Assembly: GCF_014643775.1 (NCBI RefSeq)
Contig: NZ_BMKC01000001.1
Span: 1,054,001 to 1,118,000 of the forward strand
Origin: Arenimonas soli
GTDB lineage: Bacteria > Pseudomonadota > Gammaproteobacteria > Xanthomonadales > Xanthomonadaceae
Length of the DNA stretch: 64,000 nucleotides
Direction: 5' to 3'
Within the stretch, counting starts at the first letter, position 1, and every line of letters starts with the position of its first letter. The notes below the pieces were generated by a model. That model ran no database searches and was not told the origin of the DNA. It saw nothing but the letters and a program-made list of their open reading frames with translations. This document shows positions 35,674-42,733 of this stretch, piece by piece. The position numbers were made by a program, and so were the translations under genes.

Positions 35674-35697
35674 GCGGTAGACCATCGAGACTACCGC
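35674..35697. promoter_or_regulatory. Inverted repeat in the dcp leader
   Basis: GCGGTAG, ten bases, CTACCGC: perfect 7-base arms 16-40 bases before the dcp start. The spacing of about 17 bases between arm centres fits a helix-turn-helix operator or a leader hairpin. Confidence 0.35.
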
Positions 35698-35818
35698 ATG
35701 GCTCCTGAAGCCGACCGTGACGAAAGGCATGGCGCGGGCCGGTCTCGTAAAGGCCGCGTGAAAACCGCGCAGCGCCGCCTGCCTTGCGCTAGGCTGATCG
35801 CCCCGCCAGGAGACCGCC

Positions 35819-36301
35819 ATGACCAGTGCTTTCGACTTCTCCGCCCAGGCCATCGACGGCAGCCCGCAGTCACTGGACGCCTACCGCGGCAAGGTGCTGC
35901 TGGTGGTCAACACGGCCAGCAAGTGCGGGTTCACGCCCCAGTACGAAGGCCTGGAACAGCTGTGGCGCGACTACAAGGACCGCGACCTGGTGGTGCTGGG
36001 TTTTCCCTGCGACCAGTTCGGCCACCAGGAGCCGGGCGACGCCGAGGAAATCCGCAGCTTCTGTTCGCTCACCTACGACGTCAGCTTCCCGATGTTCGAC
36101 AAGGTCCAGGTCAACGGCGCGGCCGCGCATCCGCTGTGGAAGTGGCTCAAGTCGGAAAAGGCCGGCCTGCTTGGCCTGGAAGGCATCAAGTGGAACTTCA
36201 CCAAGTTCCTGGTCGGCCGCGACGGGCAGGTGATCAAACGCTACGCGCCGACCGACAAGCCCGAATCGATGCGCAAGGACATCGAGAAGGCCCTGGGCTG
36301 A
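35819..36301 (+). CDS. Glutathione peroxidase-family (thiol) peroxidase
   Basis: 160 residues. The active-site Cys36 sits in NTASKCGFTPQYEGLE, and the conserved Gln (FPCDQFGHQEPG) and Trp (WNFTKFLV) complete the catalytic set. As a Cys enzyme it most likely uses thioredoxin as reductant. Small organic or hydrogen peroxides are the expected substrates. Asp rather than the usual Asn in FPC(N/D)QFG is a small deviation. The ribosome-binding site is AGGAGA. No regulator site was recognised. Confidence 0.9.
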   Translation: MTSAFDFSAQAIDGSPQSLDAYRGKVLLVVNTASKCGFTPQYEGLEQLWRDYKDRDLVVLGFPCDQFGHQEPGDAEEIRSFCSLTYDVSFPMFDKVQVNGAAAHPLWKWLKSEKAGLLGLEGIKWNFTKFLVGRDGQVIKRYAPTDKPESMRKDIEKALG

Positions 36302-36310
36302 GCCTGGCGG

Positions 36311-37087
36311 CTACTTCTCGACGAAAGCCCGCTCGAACACGTACTGGCCCGGCGTGCCGATGCGCGGCGCGGCGCTGAAGCCGCGGCCGTCGAGCAGGGC
36401 GCGGAAGTCGGCCAGCATCTGCGGACTGCCGCAGATCATGGCGCGGTCCTTGTCCGGGTCCAGGGCGTCCAGGCCCAGGTCGCGCATCATCTGGCCCGAT
36501 TCCATCAGGCTGGTCAGGCGGCCGGCGTGGCGGAAGGGCTCGCGGCTGACGGCCGGGTAATACAGCAGCTTCTCGCTGATCACCTCGCCCAGGTATTCGT
36601 GGCGGGGCAGTTCGCGGGTGATGTAGTCGTGGTAGGCCAGGTCGGCGATGTTGCGCACGCCGTGGGTCAGAATCACCCGGTCGAAGCGTTCGTAGGTCTC
36701 GGGGTCCTTCACCACCCCCAGGAAGGGCGCCAGGCCGGTGCCGGTGCCCAGAAGGTAAAGGTTCCGGCCCGGATGCAGGTCGGAAATGAGCAGGGTGCCG
36801 GTGGGCTTGCGGCTGACCAGCAGGTCGTCGCCGGGCTGGATGTGCTGCAGCCGGGAGGTGAGCGGGCCGTCGGGCACCTTGATCGAAAAGAACTCCAGGT
36901 GCTCTTCCCAGTTGGCGCTGGCGATCGAATAGGCCCGCATAAGCGGCCGGCCGTTGACCTCCAGCCCGATCATCACGAACTGGCCGTTGTCAAAGCGCAG
37001 CCCGTCGTCGCGGGTGGTGGTGAAGCTGAAGTAGGCGTCGGTCCAGTGCCGTACGGACAGGACCCGCTCGGTGGCGAAGGCGGACAT
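36311..37087 (-). CDS. fpr: Ferredoxin/flavodoxin--NADP+ reductase
   Basis: 258 residues. RAYSIASANW (51-60) is the FAD-isoalloxazine-binding motif, and LLGTGTGLAPFLGVVKDP is the NADP-binding motif of the subclass I bacterial enzymes; the C-terminus ends in VFERAFVEK, typical of this family with its short tail. It exchanges electrons between NADPH and ferredoxin or flavodoxin in the cytosol. It is convergent with the glutathione peroxidase gene (9 bases apart) and divergent from the cold-shock gene. Confidence 0.93.
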   Translation of the reverse strand: MSAFATERVLSVRHWTDAYFSFTTTRDDGLRFDNGQFVMIGLEVNGRPLMRAYSIASANWEEHLEFFSIKVPDGPLTSRLQHIQPGDDLLVSRKPTGTLLISDLHPGRNLYLLGTGTGLAPFLGVVKDPETYERFDRVILTHGVRNIADLAYHDYITRELPRHEYLGEVISEKLLYYPAVSREPFRHAGRLTSLMESGQMMRDLGLDALDPDKDRAMICGSPQMLADFRALLDGRGFSAAPRIGTPGQYVFERAFVEK

Positions 37088-37240
37088 GGCTGACCCAGGG
37101 AAGGCTTTTCAGGGGGGATCGGCGGCCGGCGGGCGGCGATCCGTTAACCCGCCATTCTAAAGCATTCGCTTTCCCGGCCGTAAGCGCGTATGTTCAGCAA
37201 ACTACGGTTGCCCGGTATGGCCGATCGTGGGTACCCAACC

Positions 37241-37256
37241 TTAATTGTTACAAGGA
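37241..37256 (+). promoter_or_regulatory. Conserved leader element with ribosome-binding site of cold-shock gene 1
   Basis: TTAATTGTTACAAGGA, eight bases before the ATG at 37264, is nearly identical to the element before the second cold-shock gene (47143-47158), differing at one base. AAGGA is the ribosome-binding site; the AT-rich part is unlike the GC-rich surroundings and could be bound by proteins or keep the start region unpaired. Confidence 0.6.
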
Positions 37257-37263
37257 ATGAGAT

Positions 37264-37473
37264 ATGTCTGACCGTCAGACCGGCACCGTGAAGTGGTTCA
37301 ACGACGCCAAGGGCTTTGGCTTTATCACCCCCGAAAGTGGCGAGGACGTGTTCGTCCACTTCCGCTCTATCCAGGGCACCGGCTTCAAGTCCCTGCAGGA
37401 AGGCCAGAAGGTCTCCTTCAAGGTCGTGAAGGGCCAGAAGGGCATGCAGGCGGACGAAGTGCAGCCGGAATAA
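37264..37473 (+). CDS. Cold-shock protein (CspA family)
   Basis: 69 residues, a single OB-fold. RNP1-like KGFGFI and RNP2-like VFVHF motifs are intact, with the aromatic patch ([16 protein letters not shown]). It binds single-stranded RNA and DNA; members act as RNA chaperones or antiterminators. A near-identical copy lies at 47166, sharing the leader motif. It is flanked by a strong terminator and its own 176-base upstream region. Confidence 0.95.
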   Translation: MSDRQTGTVKWFNDAKGFGFITPESGEDVFVHFRSIQGTGFKSLQEGQKVSFKVVKGQKGMQADEVQPE

Positions 37474-37494
37474 GGCGCCTTCCCGCGTAAACCC

Positions 37495-37531
37495 GGGGCC
37501 CCGGTCGGAAACGACCGGGGCCCCGCGTTTT
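37495..37531 (+). terminator. Rho-independent terminator after cold-shock gene 1
   Basis: A perfect 13-bp stem GGGGCCCCGGTCG with GAAA loop is followed by GCGTTTTA. A short T tract makes it a good terminator; the stem is very stable. Confidence 0.9.
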
Positions 37532-37640
37532 AGGGGTCGCCGGTTTGCGCCCATCGGGCGCATCGCCTAGCCTATGCCCCCTTCATTCCCCCACGCCGCC
37601 TGGTTTCCCGGCCGGCCCGATTCCCCAAGGATTTCCAACC

Positions 37641-38123
37641 ATGCAGATCGCCGAGCGCACCGTCGCCACTTTCCACTACACGCTGACCGACGATGCCGGC
37701 AAGGTGATTGATTCTTCGTCCGGCGCCCAGCCGCTGGCCTACCTGCACGGCGCCGGCAACATCGTGCCGGGCCTGGAAAAGGCCCTGGAAGGCCGCAGCG
37801 CCGGCGACAAGTTCGACGTCGTGGTCAGCCCCGAAGAAGGCTACGGCAGCCCCAACGAAATGCTGGTCCAGACCGTGCCGCGCGAGGCCTTCCAGGGCGT
37901 CGACGACATCGAGGTCGGCATGCACTTCCAGGCCCAGACCCCGCAGGGCGCCATCTCGGTCGTCATTTCCAAGATCGAAGACGGCATGGTCACCGTCGAC
38001 GGCAACCATCCGCTGGCCGGCCAGAGCCTGCACTTCGCGGTCGAGGTGATGGACGTGCGCGACGCCAGCGTCGAAGAGCTGGCGCATGGCCACGTGCATG
38101 GCGCCGGCGGCCACGAGCACTAA
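37641..38123 (+). CDS. slyD: FKBP-type peptidyl-prolyl isomerase SlyD
   Basis: 160 residues. The N-terminal FKBP part (FHYTLTDDAGKVIDSSS, YLHGAGNIVPGLEKAL), the inserted flap domain (about 72-125) that has chaperone activity, and a short His-containing tail (HGHVHGAGGHEH) identify SlyD. The tail is much shorter than in E. coli but keeps several His residues for nickel or zinc. It helps fold proteins in the cytosol and can feed nickel enzymes. The CoA-binding gene starts four bases after its stop, so the two are likely co-transcribed. Confidence 0.93.
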   Translation: MQIAERTVATFHYTLTDDAGKVIDSSSGAQPLAYLHGAGNIVPGLEKALEGRSAGDKFDVVVSPEEGYGSPNEMLVQTVPREAFQGVDDIEVGMHFQAQTPQGAISVVISKIEDGMVTVDGNHPLAGQSLHFAVEVMDVRDASVEELAHGHVHGAGGHEH

Positions 38124-38126
38124 GCC

Positions 38127-38573
38127 ATGGCGACCCCGGGCCGATTGATCGACGACGACGACGGCCTGCGGGCGCTGCTGGGCCGGGTACGGCGAATCGC
38201 CGTGCTCGGCATCAAGACCGAGTCACAGCGTGGCCAGCCGGCCATCGACGTGCCGCGCTACCTGGAACGGGTCGGTTACGACATCGTGCCGGTGCCGGTG
38301 TATTACCCCGAGGTCGAGCGGATCCTGGGCCAGCCGGTGTTCCGGCGGCTGCAGGACATCCCGGGCGGCGTGGACCTGGTGAACGTCTTTCGTCGCCCGA
38401 AGGACCTGGCGCCGCACCTGGACGACATCCTGGCCAAGCGGCCGGCGGCCGTCTGGCTGCAGCTGGGCATCCGCGACGACGCCTTCGCTGCCGCCCTGGT
38501 GGCCCAGGGCATCGACGTGGTGCAGGACCGCTGCATCCTGGTCGACCACCGCCGCCTGCTGGCGGCGGAGTGA
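38127..38573 (+). CDS. CoA-binding (YccU-like) protein
   Basis: 148 residues with a Rossmann-type CoA-binding domain: IAVLGIKTESQRGQPAIDVPRYLERVGYDIVPV, VNVFRRPKDLAPHL and the C-terminal VVQDRCILVDHRRL. The family is of the succinyl-CoA synthetase alpha-like CoA-binding fold; the cellular role is unknown. It begins four bases after slyD and probably shares its transcript. An 18-base perfect palindrome lies after it, before the ABC operon. Confidence 0.85.
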   Translation: MATPGRLIDDDDGLRALLGRVRRIAVLGIKTESQRGQPAIDVPRYLERVGYDIVPVPVYYPEVERILGQPVFRRLQDIPGGVDLVNVFRRPKDLAPHLDDILAKRPAAVWLQLGIRDDAFAAALVAQGIDVVQDRCILVDHRRLLAAE

Positions 38574-38597
38574 TCCCCGCCTAAAGTCACCCTGCGC

Positions 38598-38615
38598 TCC
38601 GGCACGCGTGCCGGA
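38598..38615. promoter_or_regulatory. Perfect 18-base palindrome upstream of the ABC transporter operon
   Basis: TCCGGCACGCGTGCCGGA is its own reverse complement. It lies 25 bases after the CoA-binding gene and 88 bases before the ABC ATPase gene. It could be a repressor-dimer operator or a zero-loop hairpin; no T tract follows. Confidence 0.4.
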
Positions 38616-38702
38616 CCCGCGCCCTGCCGCAATCTCCTGCCAAGGCCGGGCGGCCACGACCGCCCCGCCAAATTTCCATCTTTTCCTGGCGTGGGTAGGA
38701 CA

Positions 38703-39584
38703 ATGCACTGCGAATTGCGCGTCGAAGGCGTGGGTTACCGTTATCCGAACGGCCATGAGGCGCTGGCCGGCGTCGACCTGGCCCTGGGGCCGGGCATCCT
38801 GGGCCTGCTGGGCCCCAATGGCGCCGGCAAATCCACCCTGATGCGCATCCTGGCGACGCTGTCGCGGCCCGGCAGCGGCAGGGTCACCTGGAACGGCACC
38901 GACATCGCCCGCCAGCCCGACGCCCTGCGCGCCGAACTGGGTTACCTGCCGCAGGATTTCGGCGTCTATCCGGCGCTGAGCGCCCGCGAATTCCTGGCCT
39001 ACCTGGCTGCGGTGAAGGGCCTGCCCCTGAAGCGGGCCCGCGATCGCGTCGACGAATGCCTGGCCCTGGTCGGCCTCTCGGAGGCGGCCGACCGGCGCCT
39101 GGGCGGTTTTTCCGGCGGCATGCGCCAGCGCGTGGGCATCGCCCAGGCCCTGCTCAACGATCCGCGCCTGCTGATCGTGGACGAACCCACGGTCGGCCTG
39201 GACCCGGAGGAACGCCTGCGCTTCCGCCACCTGATCACCGACCTGGCCGGCCAGCGCCTGGTGATCCTGTCCACGCACATCGTGTCCGACATCGAGGCCA
39301 GCGCGACCTCGCTGGCGGTGATGGCGCGCGGAAAGCGGCTTTTCCACGGCGAACCCGAGCAGCTGATGGCCCAGGCCAGCGGCCATGCCTGGGAATGGAC
39401 CGTGCCCGAGTCCGAACTGGCCGACGCGCGTGCTCGTTTCGCCATCAGCAGTTCGCTGCGCCGTGCCGACGGCATCCGTCTGCGCCTGGTGTCGGAACAA
39501 TCGCCGGGGCAGGGGGCGACGGTCGTCGAGCCCGACCTCGAGGATGCCTACCTGTGGCTGCTCGAGCGCCATGGCGCGCGCTGA
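38703..39584 (+). CDS. ABC transporter ATP-binding protein
   Basis: 293 residues with Walker A GPNGAGKST (37-45), Q-loop PQDFG, signature FSGGMRQRV (136-144), Walker B LLIVDEPTVGLD (156-167) and a switch His in STHIVSD. The C-terminal 70 residues are unlike the core and end in EDAYLWLLERH, as in ABC-2-type exporters with a DALG-like end. ATG at 38703 has AGGA only two bases upstream; GTG at 38691 is an alternative start. It overlaps the permease gene, and the two form an exporter. The substrate is unknown. Confidence 0.88.
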   Translation: MHCELRVEGVGYRYPNGHEALAGVDLALGPGILGLLGPNGAGKSTLMRILATLSRPGSGRVTWNGTDIARQPDALRAELGYLPQDFGVYPALSAREFLAYLAAVKGLPLKRARDRVDECLALVGLSEAADRRLGGFSGGMRQRVGIAQALLNDPRLLIVDEPTVGLDPEERLRFRHLITDLAGQRLVILSTHIVSDIEASATSLAVMARGKRLFHGEPEQLMAQASGHAWEWTVPESELADARARFAISSSLRRADGIRLRLVSEQSPGQGATVVEPDLEDAYLWLLERHGAR

Positions 39585-41139
39585 CATGGACGCGCTCAGA
39601 CGCTTCGCCGCGATCGTGCACGCCGACTTCCGGGAGCGCAGCCGGAGCACGCGCTTCTGGGTGGTGCTGTGCGGCGTCGGCATCGCGACCTGGTGGCTGT
39701 TCCCGACCGCGGACGCCGGTTATGTCACGGTGGGCGTCGGCGGCGCGCGTGGCCTGTACTCCAGCGCCTGGGTCGGCATGGTGCTCGGCCTGCTTTACGC
39801 CAGCACCCTGTCGCTGTTCGGTTTCTACATCGTGCGTGGCACCCTGGCGCGCGACTTCGAGACCCGGGTCTGGCAGCTGCTGGTGGCGACGCCAATGACG
39901 CGGCCGGGCTACCTGCTGGCGAAGTGGACCAGCCACATGCTGGTGTTCGCATTGCTGGTCGCGGTGGGCCTGGGCATCGGCCTGGTGGCCCAGTGGCACC
40001 ACGCCGAGGCAAGCGGCATCGACCTGTGGCAGCTGCTGCTGCCGTCCCTGGTGTTTGCCATGCCGGCGCTGGCCGTCGCGGCGTTTTTCGCGGTGCTGTT
40101 CGACCTGCTGCCCTGGCTGCGTCGAACCGGCGGCAACGTGCTGTATTTTTTCCTCTGGATCTTCGTTTTCATCAGCCTGGCCCAGTTTTTCGACCCCGAA
40201 AAATCCGCCTGGGCGGCCTCCACCTGGCTCAGCGAACCTTCGGGCATCTCGCTGGCGATGCGCGACATCCAGGCCTGGCTGGCGCAGACCCAGCCCGAAC
40301 GCGCCCTGTCCGGATTCAGCATCGGCATGAGCGTCATGGAAGGCGGCATCGAGACCTTTGCCTGGAACGCCTGGGAACCCCGCGCCATCGACCTGCTTGG
40401 CAGGGCGCTTTGGCTGGCAGCCGCGGCCGGCGGCGTTCTGGCGCTGGCCCCGGCGCTGGACTGGGCCGCGGCGCGCACCGAAGCGCGGGCAGGTGGGCGC
40501 AGCGAACGGGCGGGCCTGCGCCTGCGCTGGCTGGACTGGCTGCTGCGTCCGTTCGAACTGTTTCCCGCCGGCCGACTGGCGGCCGCCGAAGTGCGCCTGG
40601 TGCTTCGCCAGCGCCGGATCACCTGGTGGCTGGCCTTGCTGGTGTTGTTGGCCGTGCAGGCCTTCGCGGCGCCCAAGGGCATGGCGGTCGCGGCGATCCT
40701 GGCCTGGCTGCTGTGCGTCGATGTCTTCGCCCGCGCCGCGCTGCGTGAACGCGACACCGGCACCGCCAGCCTGGTTTTCAGCGCCGCGGGCGCGGGGCGG
40801 CGCATCCTGGTGGCCCGGCTCGGCCTTGCGCTGGGACTGGCCTGGGCGGTGGTGCTGCCGGCACTGCTGCGCAGCCTGGGCACGGACCCGGGCCCGCTGC
40901 CGCTGCTGGCCACCGGCGCCAGCGTGGCCGTGGCCGGCCTGGCCCTGGGCGCGGGCTGCCGCAACCCCCGGCCCTTCGAGCTGGCGATGGTTTTCCTGGC
41001 CTACATCGGCATCCAGGGCGACCCCCTCCTGAACACGCTGGCCGATCCGGCGGCCAACCTGGCGCGCCACGCCTGGCTGCTGCCGGCCTCAGCGCTGCTG
41101 CTGCTGGTCGCCTGGTTCCTGGGCCTGCGCCGCCGCTGA
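39571..41139 (+). CDS. ABC-2-type transporter permease
   Basis: About 522 residues with around a dozen hydrophobic helices, arranged as an N-terminal ABC-2-like six-helix block, a charged middle (about 300-350) and a second hydrophobic block. The ATG at 39571 overlaps the ATPase gene by 14 bases; ATG at 39586 immediately after its stop is an alternative. With the ATPase this makes a complete exporter of one ATPase and one large permease. The substrate cannot be read. Its last 51 bases overlap the convergent hydroxylase gene. Confidence 0.85.
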   Translation: MARADMDALRRFAAIVHADFRERSRSTRFWVVLCGVGIATWWLFPTADAGYVTVGVGGARGLYSSAWVGMVLGLLYASTLSLFGFYIVRGTLARDFETRVWQLLVATPMTRPGYLLAKWTSHMLVFALLVAVGLGIGLVAQWHHAEASGIDLWQLLLPSLVFAMPALAVAAFFAVLFDLLPWLRRTGGNVLYFFLWIFVFISLAQFFDPEKSAWAASTWLSEPSGISLAMRDIQAWLAQTQPERALSGFSIGMSVMEGGIETFAWNAWEPRAIDLLGRALWLAAAAGGVLALAPALDWAAARTEARAGGRSERAGLRLRWLDWLLRPFELFPAGRLAAAEVRLVLRQRRITWWLALLVLLAVQAFAAPKGMAVAAILAWLLCVDVFARAALRERDTGTASLVFSAAGAGRRILVARLGLALGLAWAVVLPALLRSLGTDPGPLPLLATGASVAVAGLALGAGCRNPRPFELAMVFLAYIGIQGDPLLNTLADPAANLARHAWLLPASALLLLVAWFLGLRRR

Positions 41140-42234
41140 TCCGCGCCGCGGCAGGAAAGGCGCCAGGTGCTGGCGCCAGATCCCGGTTGGCACGCTTCCG
41201 GCCTCCATCACGCCGTACTCCTCGGGCCAACTGCCGTCGCGGGGGAGCCGGAACGTGCCCATCAGCATGTCCACCAGGGGCAGGTGGATGGCGTAGTTCG
41301 CGTCCACGTAGTCGGCGCGCCGGGCGTGGTGCCAATGATGGTAGCGGGGCAGCACCAGCACGTATTCGAGCCAGCCGAAACGCAGGCCCAGGTTGGCGTG
41401 CGCGACCACCGCCTGCAGCCCCACGAGGATGACGTAGGCATTGATCGCGGCAGGCGCGAAGCCCAGCAGCACCAGCGGCAACAGCACCATCGCCCGGGTC
41501 AGCAGGATCTCGACCAGGTGCATGCGCGAGCCGGCCAGCCAGTCCAGGTGCCGGCTGGAGTGATGCACGGCGTGGAATCGCCAGAGCGGCCCCCAGCGAT
41601 GGTAGCCACGATGCAGCAGGGCCTGGGCGAGGTCGGCGCAGAAGACCGCCAGCAGGAACTGCACCCACAGCGGCAGCGACTGGATCGCCGCCTGCAGCGG
41701 CGGAAACGCCGCCAGCGAAGCGACGCCGGCGGTCCAGGCGGTGACGGCGATCAGGATGAACTGGATGCCGACATGGCCGACGAAGAAGTAGGCCAGGTCG
41801 GTCCGCCACTCCGGGCGCAGCGGCGACTGCGGGATCCGGCCCAGCAGGCGTTCGATGGGCACGAAGACCAGGGCCGAAAAGAACAGCGACACCACGAACC
41901 AGTCCAGTCCCAGCGACCAGGGACTGTCGCCGATGTCGGTGAAGCCCACGCGGGCGCCGCCACCCAGCACCGCCAGCGTGGCCGCGCCGACGCCCACCAG
42001 GGCGACGCGCCGGTCGCGGCCGCGCAGTATGGCCAGGGTGCCCAGCGCGAACGCGGCGACCAGCCCGACCAGGAGCAGGCCTCGCGCGAAGCCTTCGGTA
42101 TAGACCTGCCGGAACTCCCGGCTGGTGAGCAGCGCGGGAAAGTGGAAACACAGCACGCCCAGCAGGCTCGAAAGCCCGAGCAGGGCGGCGATGTGGGCGG
42201 TCCATGAACGGGGGGCGGCCATGTCGGCCACCAT
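41089..42234 (-). CDS. Sterol desaturase/fatty acid hydroxylase-superfamily membrane enzyme
   Basis: 381 residues. Membrane helices occupy much of the N-terminal 200 residues. The three His clusters of the diiron hydroxylase superfamily are present: HRGYHRW (HxxxH), HAVHHSSRH (HxxHH) and HHWHHAR (HxxHH-like). Such enzymes hydroxylate or desaturate lipids; the substrate is not known. ATG at 42234 has GGTGG upstream and is preferred to the longest frame (42315), which overlaps the divergent gene's promoter. Convergent overlap of 51 bases with the ABC permease. Confidence 0.85.
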   Translation of the reverse strand: MVADMAAPRSWTAHIAALLGLSSLLGVLCFHFPALLTSREFRQVYTEGFARGLLLVGLVAAFALGTLAILRGRDRRVALVGVGAATLAVLGGGARVGFTDIGDSPWSLGLDWFVVSLFFSALVFVPIERLLGRIPQSPLRPEWRTDLAYFFVGHVGIQFILIAVTAWTAGVASLAAFPPLQAAIQSLPLWVQFLLAVFCADLAQALLHRGYHRWGPLWRFHAVHHSSRHLDWLAGSRMHLVEILLTRAMVLLPLVLLGFAPAAINAYVILVGLQAVVAHANLGLRFGWLEYVLVLPRYHHWHHARRADYVDANYAIHLPLVDMLMGTFRLPRDGSWPEEYGVMEAGSVPTGIWRQHLAPFLPRRGSAAAQAQEPGDQQQQR

Positions 42235-42272
42235 AACCACCCGGCGCCCGGACGCAAGCGGGGACGAGAGGC

Positions 42273-42278
42273 TAGAAT
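42273..42278 (+). promoter_or_regulatory. TAGAAT -10-like element
   Basis: TAGAAT 27 bases before the GTG start at 42306, in the gap to the divergent hydroxylase gene. Confidence 0.4.
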
Positions 42279-42305
42279 GCGCGTCCCCCCGATGCCTGAT
42301 GTCCC

Positions 42306-42695
42306 GTGAAACCACTGCCTCCCGATATACGGCTCGTGTTCGAAGACCGCGCCGACTACCTCTACGCCGCCGTTACCGGTCCCCGCGACAGCCTTGAAAT
42401 CTCCATGGCCTACTGGCGCCAGATCGCCGCCGAATGCGAACGCCGAAACACCCGCAAGCTGATGGTCGTCGAGAACCTCGGCGACTACGAGGGCGAGCGC
42501 GACATGGCCCGGACCGTGGACTACCTGTTCGAACTGGGCATGGACAAGCTGCAGGTCGCCTTCGTGGTCGGTCGCATCGAGCTGGTGGCCCACATGGAGC
42601 ACGGCGAGATCCTGGCCCTTGAGCGCGGCGCCCGGGGCCGGGTGTTCGGCTCGGCCTCGGTGGCCGAACGCTGGCTGCGCCACGGCGCGGCCTGA
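42306..42695 (+). CDS. SpoIIAA/STAS-like small protein
   Basis: 129 residues from a GTG start. The pattern of strands and helices (VFEDRADYLYAAVTGPRDSLEISMAYWRQIAAECERRNTRKLMVVENL, then GMDKLQVAFVV and the final AERWL helix) resembles the SpoIIAA/STAS-like fold of small bacterial proteins annotated as STAS/SEC14-like. No phosphorylatable Ser is obvious. Function unknown. It lies 38 bases upstream of uup, which has its own -10-like element. Confidence 0.6.
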   Translation: MKPLPPDIRLVFEDRADYLYAAVTGPRDSLEISMAYWRQIAAECERRNTRKLMVVENLGDYEGERDMARTVDYLFELGMDKLQVAFVVGRIELVAHMEHGEILALERGARGRVFGSASVAERWLRHGAA

Positions 42696-42721
42696 ATCCA
42701 CGCGGCGCCCGCCGCCCGCGA

Positions 42722-42727
42722 TAGAAT
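42722..42727 (+). promoter_or_regulatory. TAGAAT element six bases before the uup start (leaderless candidate)
   Basis: With normal -10 spacing, transcription would begin at the uup ATG. No Shine-Dalgarno precedes the ATG, which agrees with a leaderless mRNA. Confidence 0.4.
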
Positions 42728-42733
42728 TGGCCC

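Noticed and set aside
33633-35708. 691-residue plus-strand frame antisense to dcp
   Set aside because: Low-complexity, no domain or start signal; it is the antisense shadow of a high-GC gene with a clear M3 signature.
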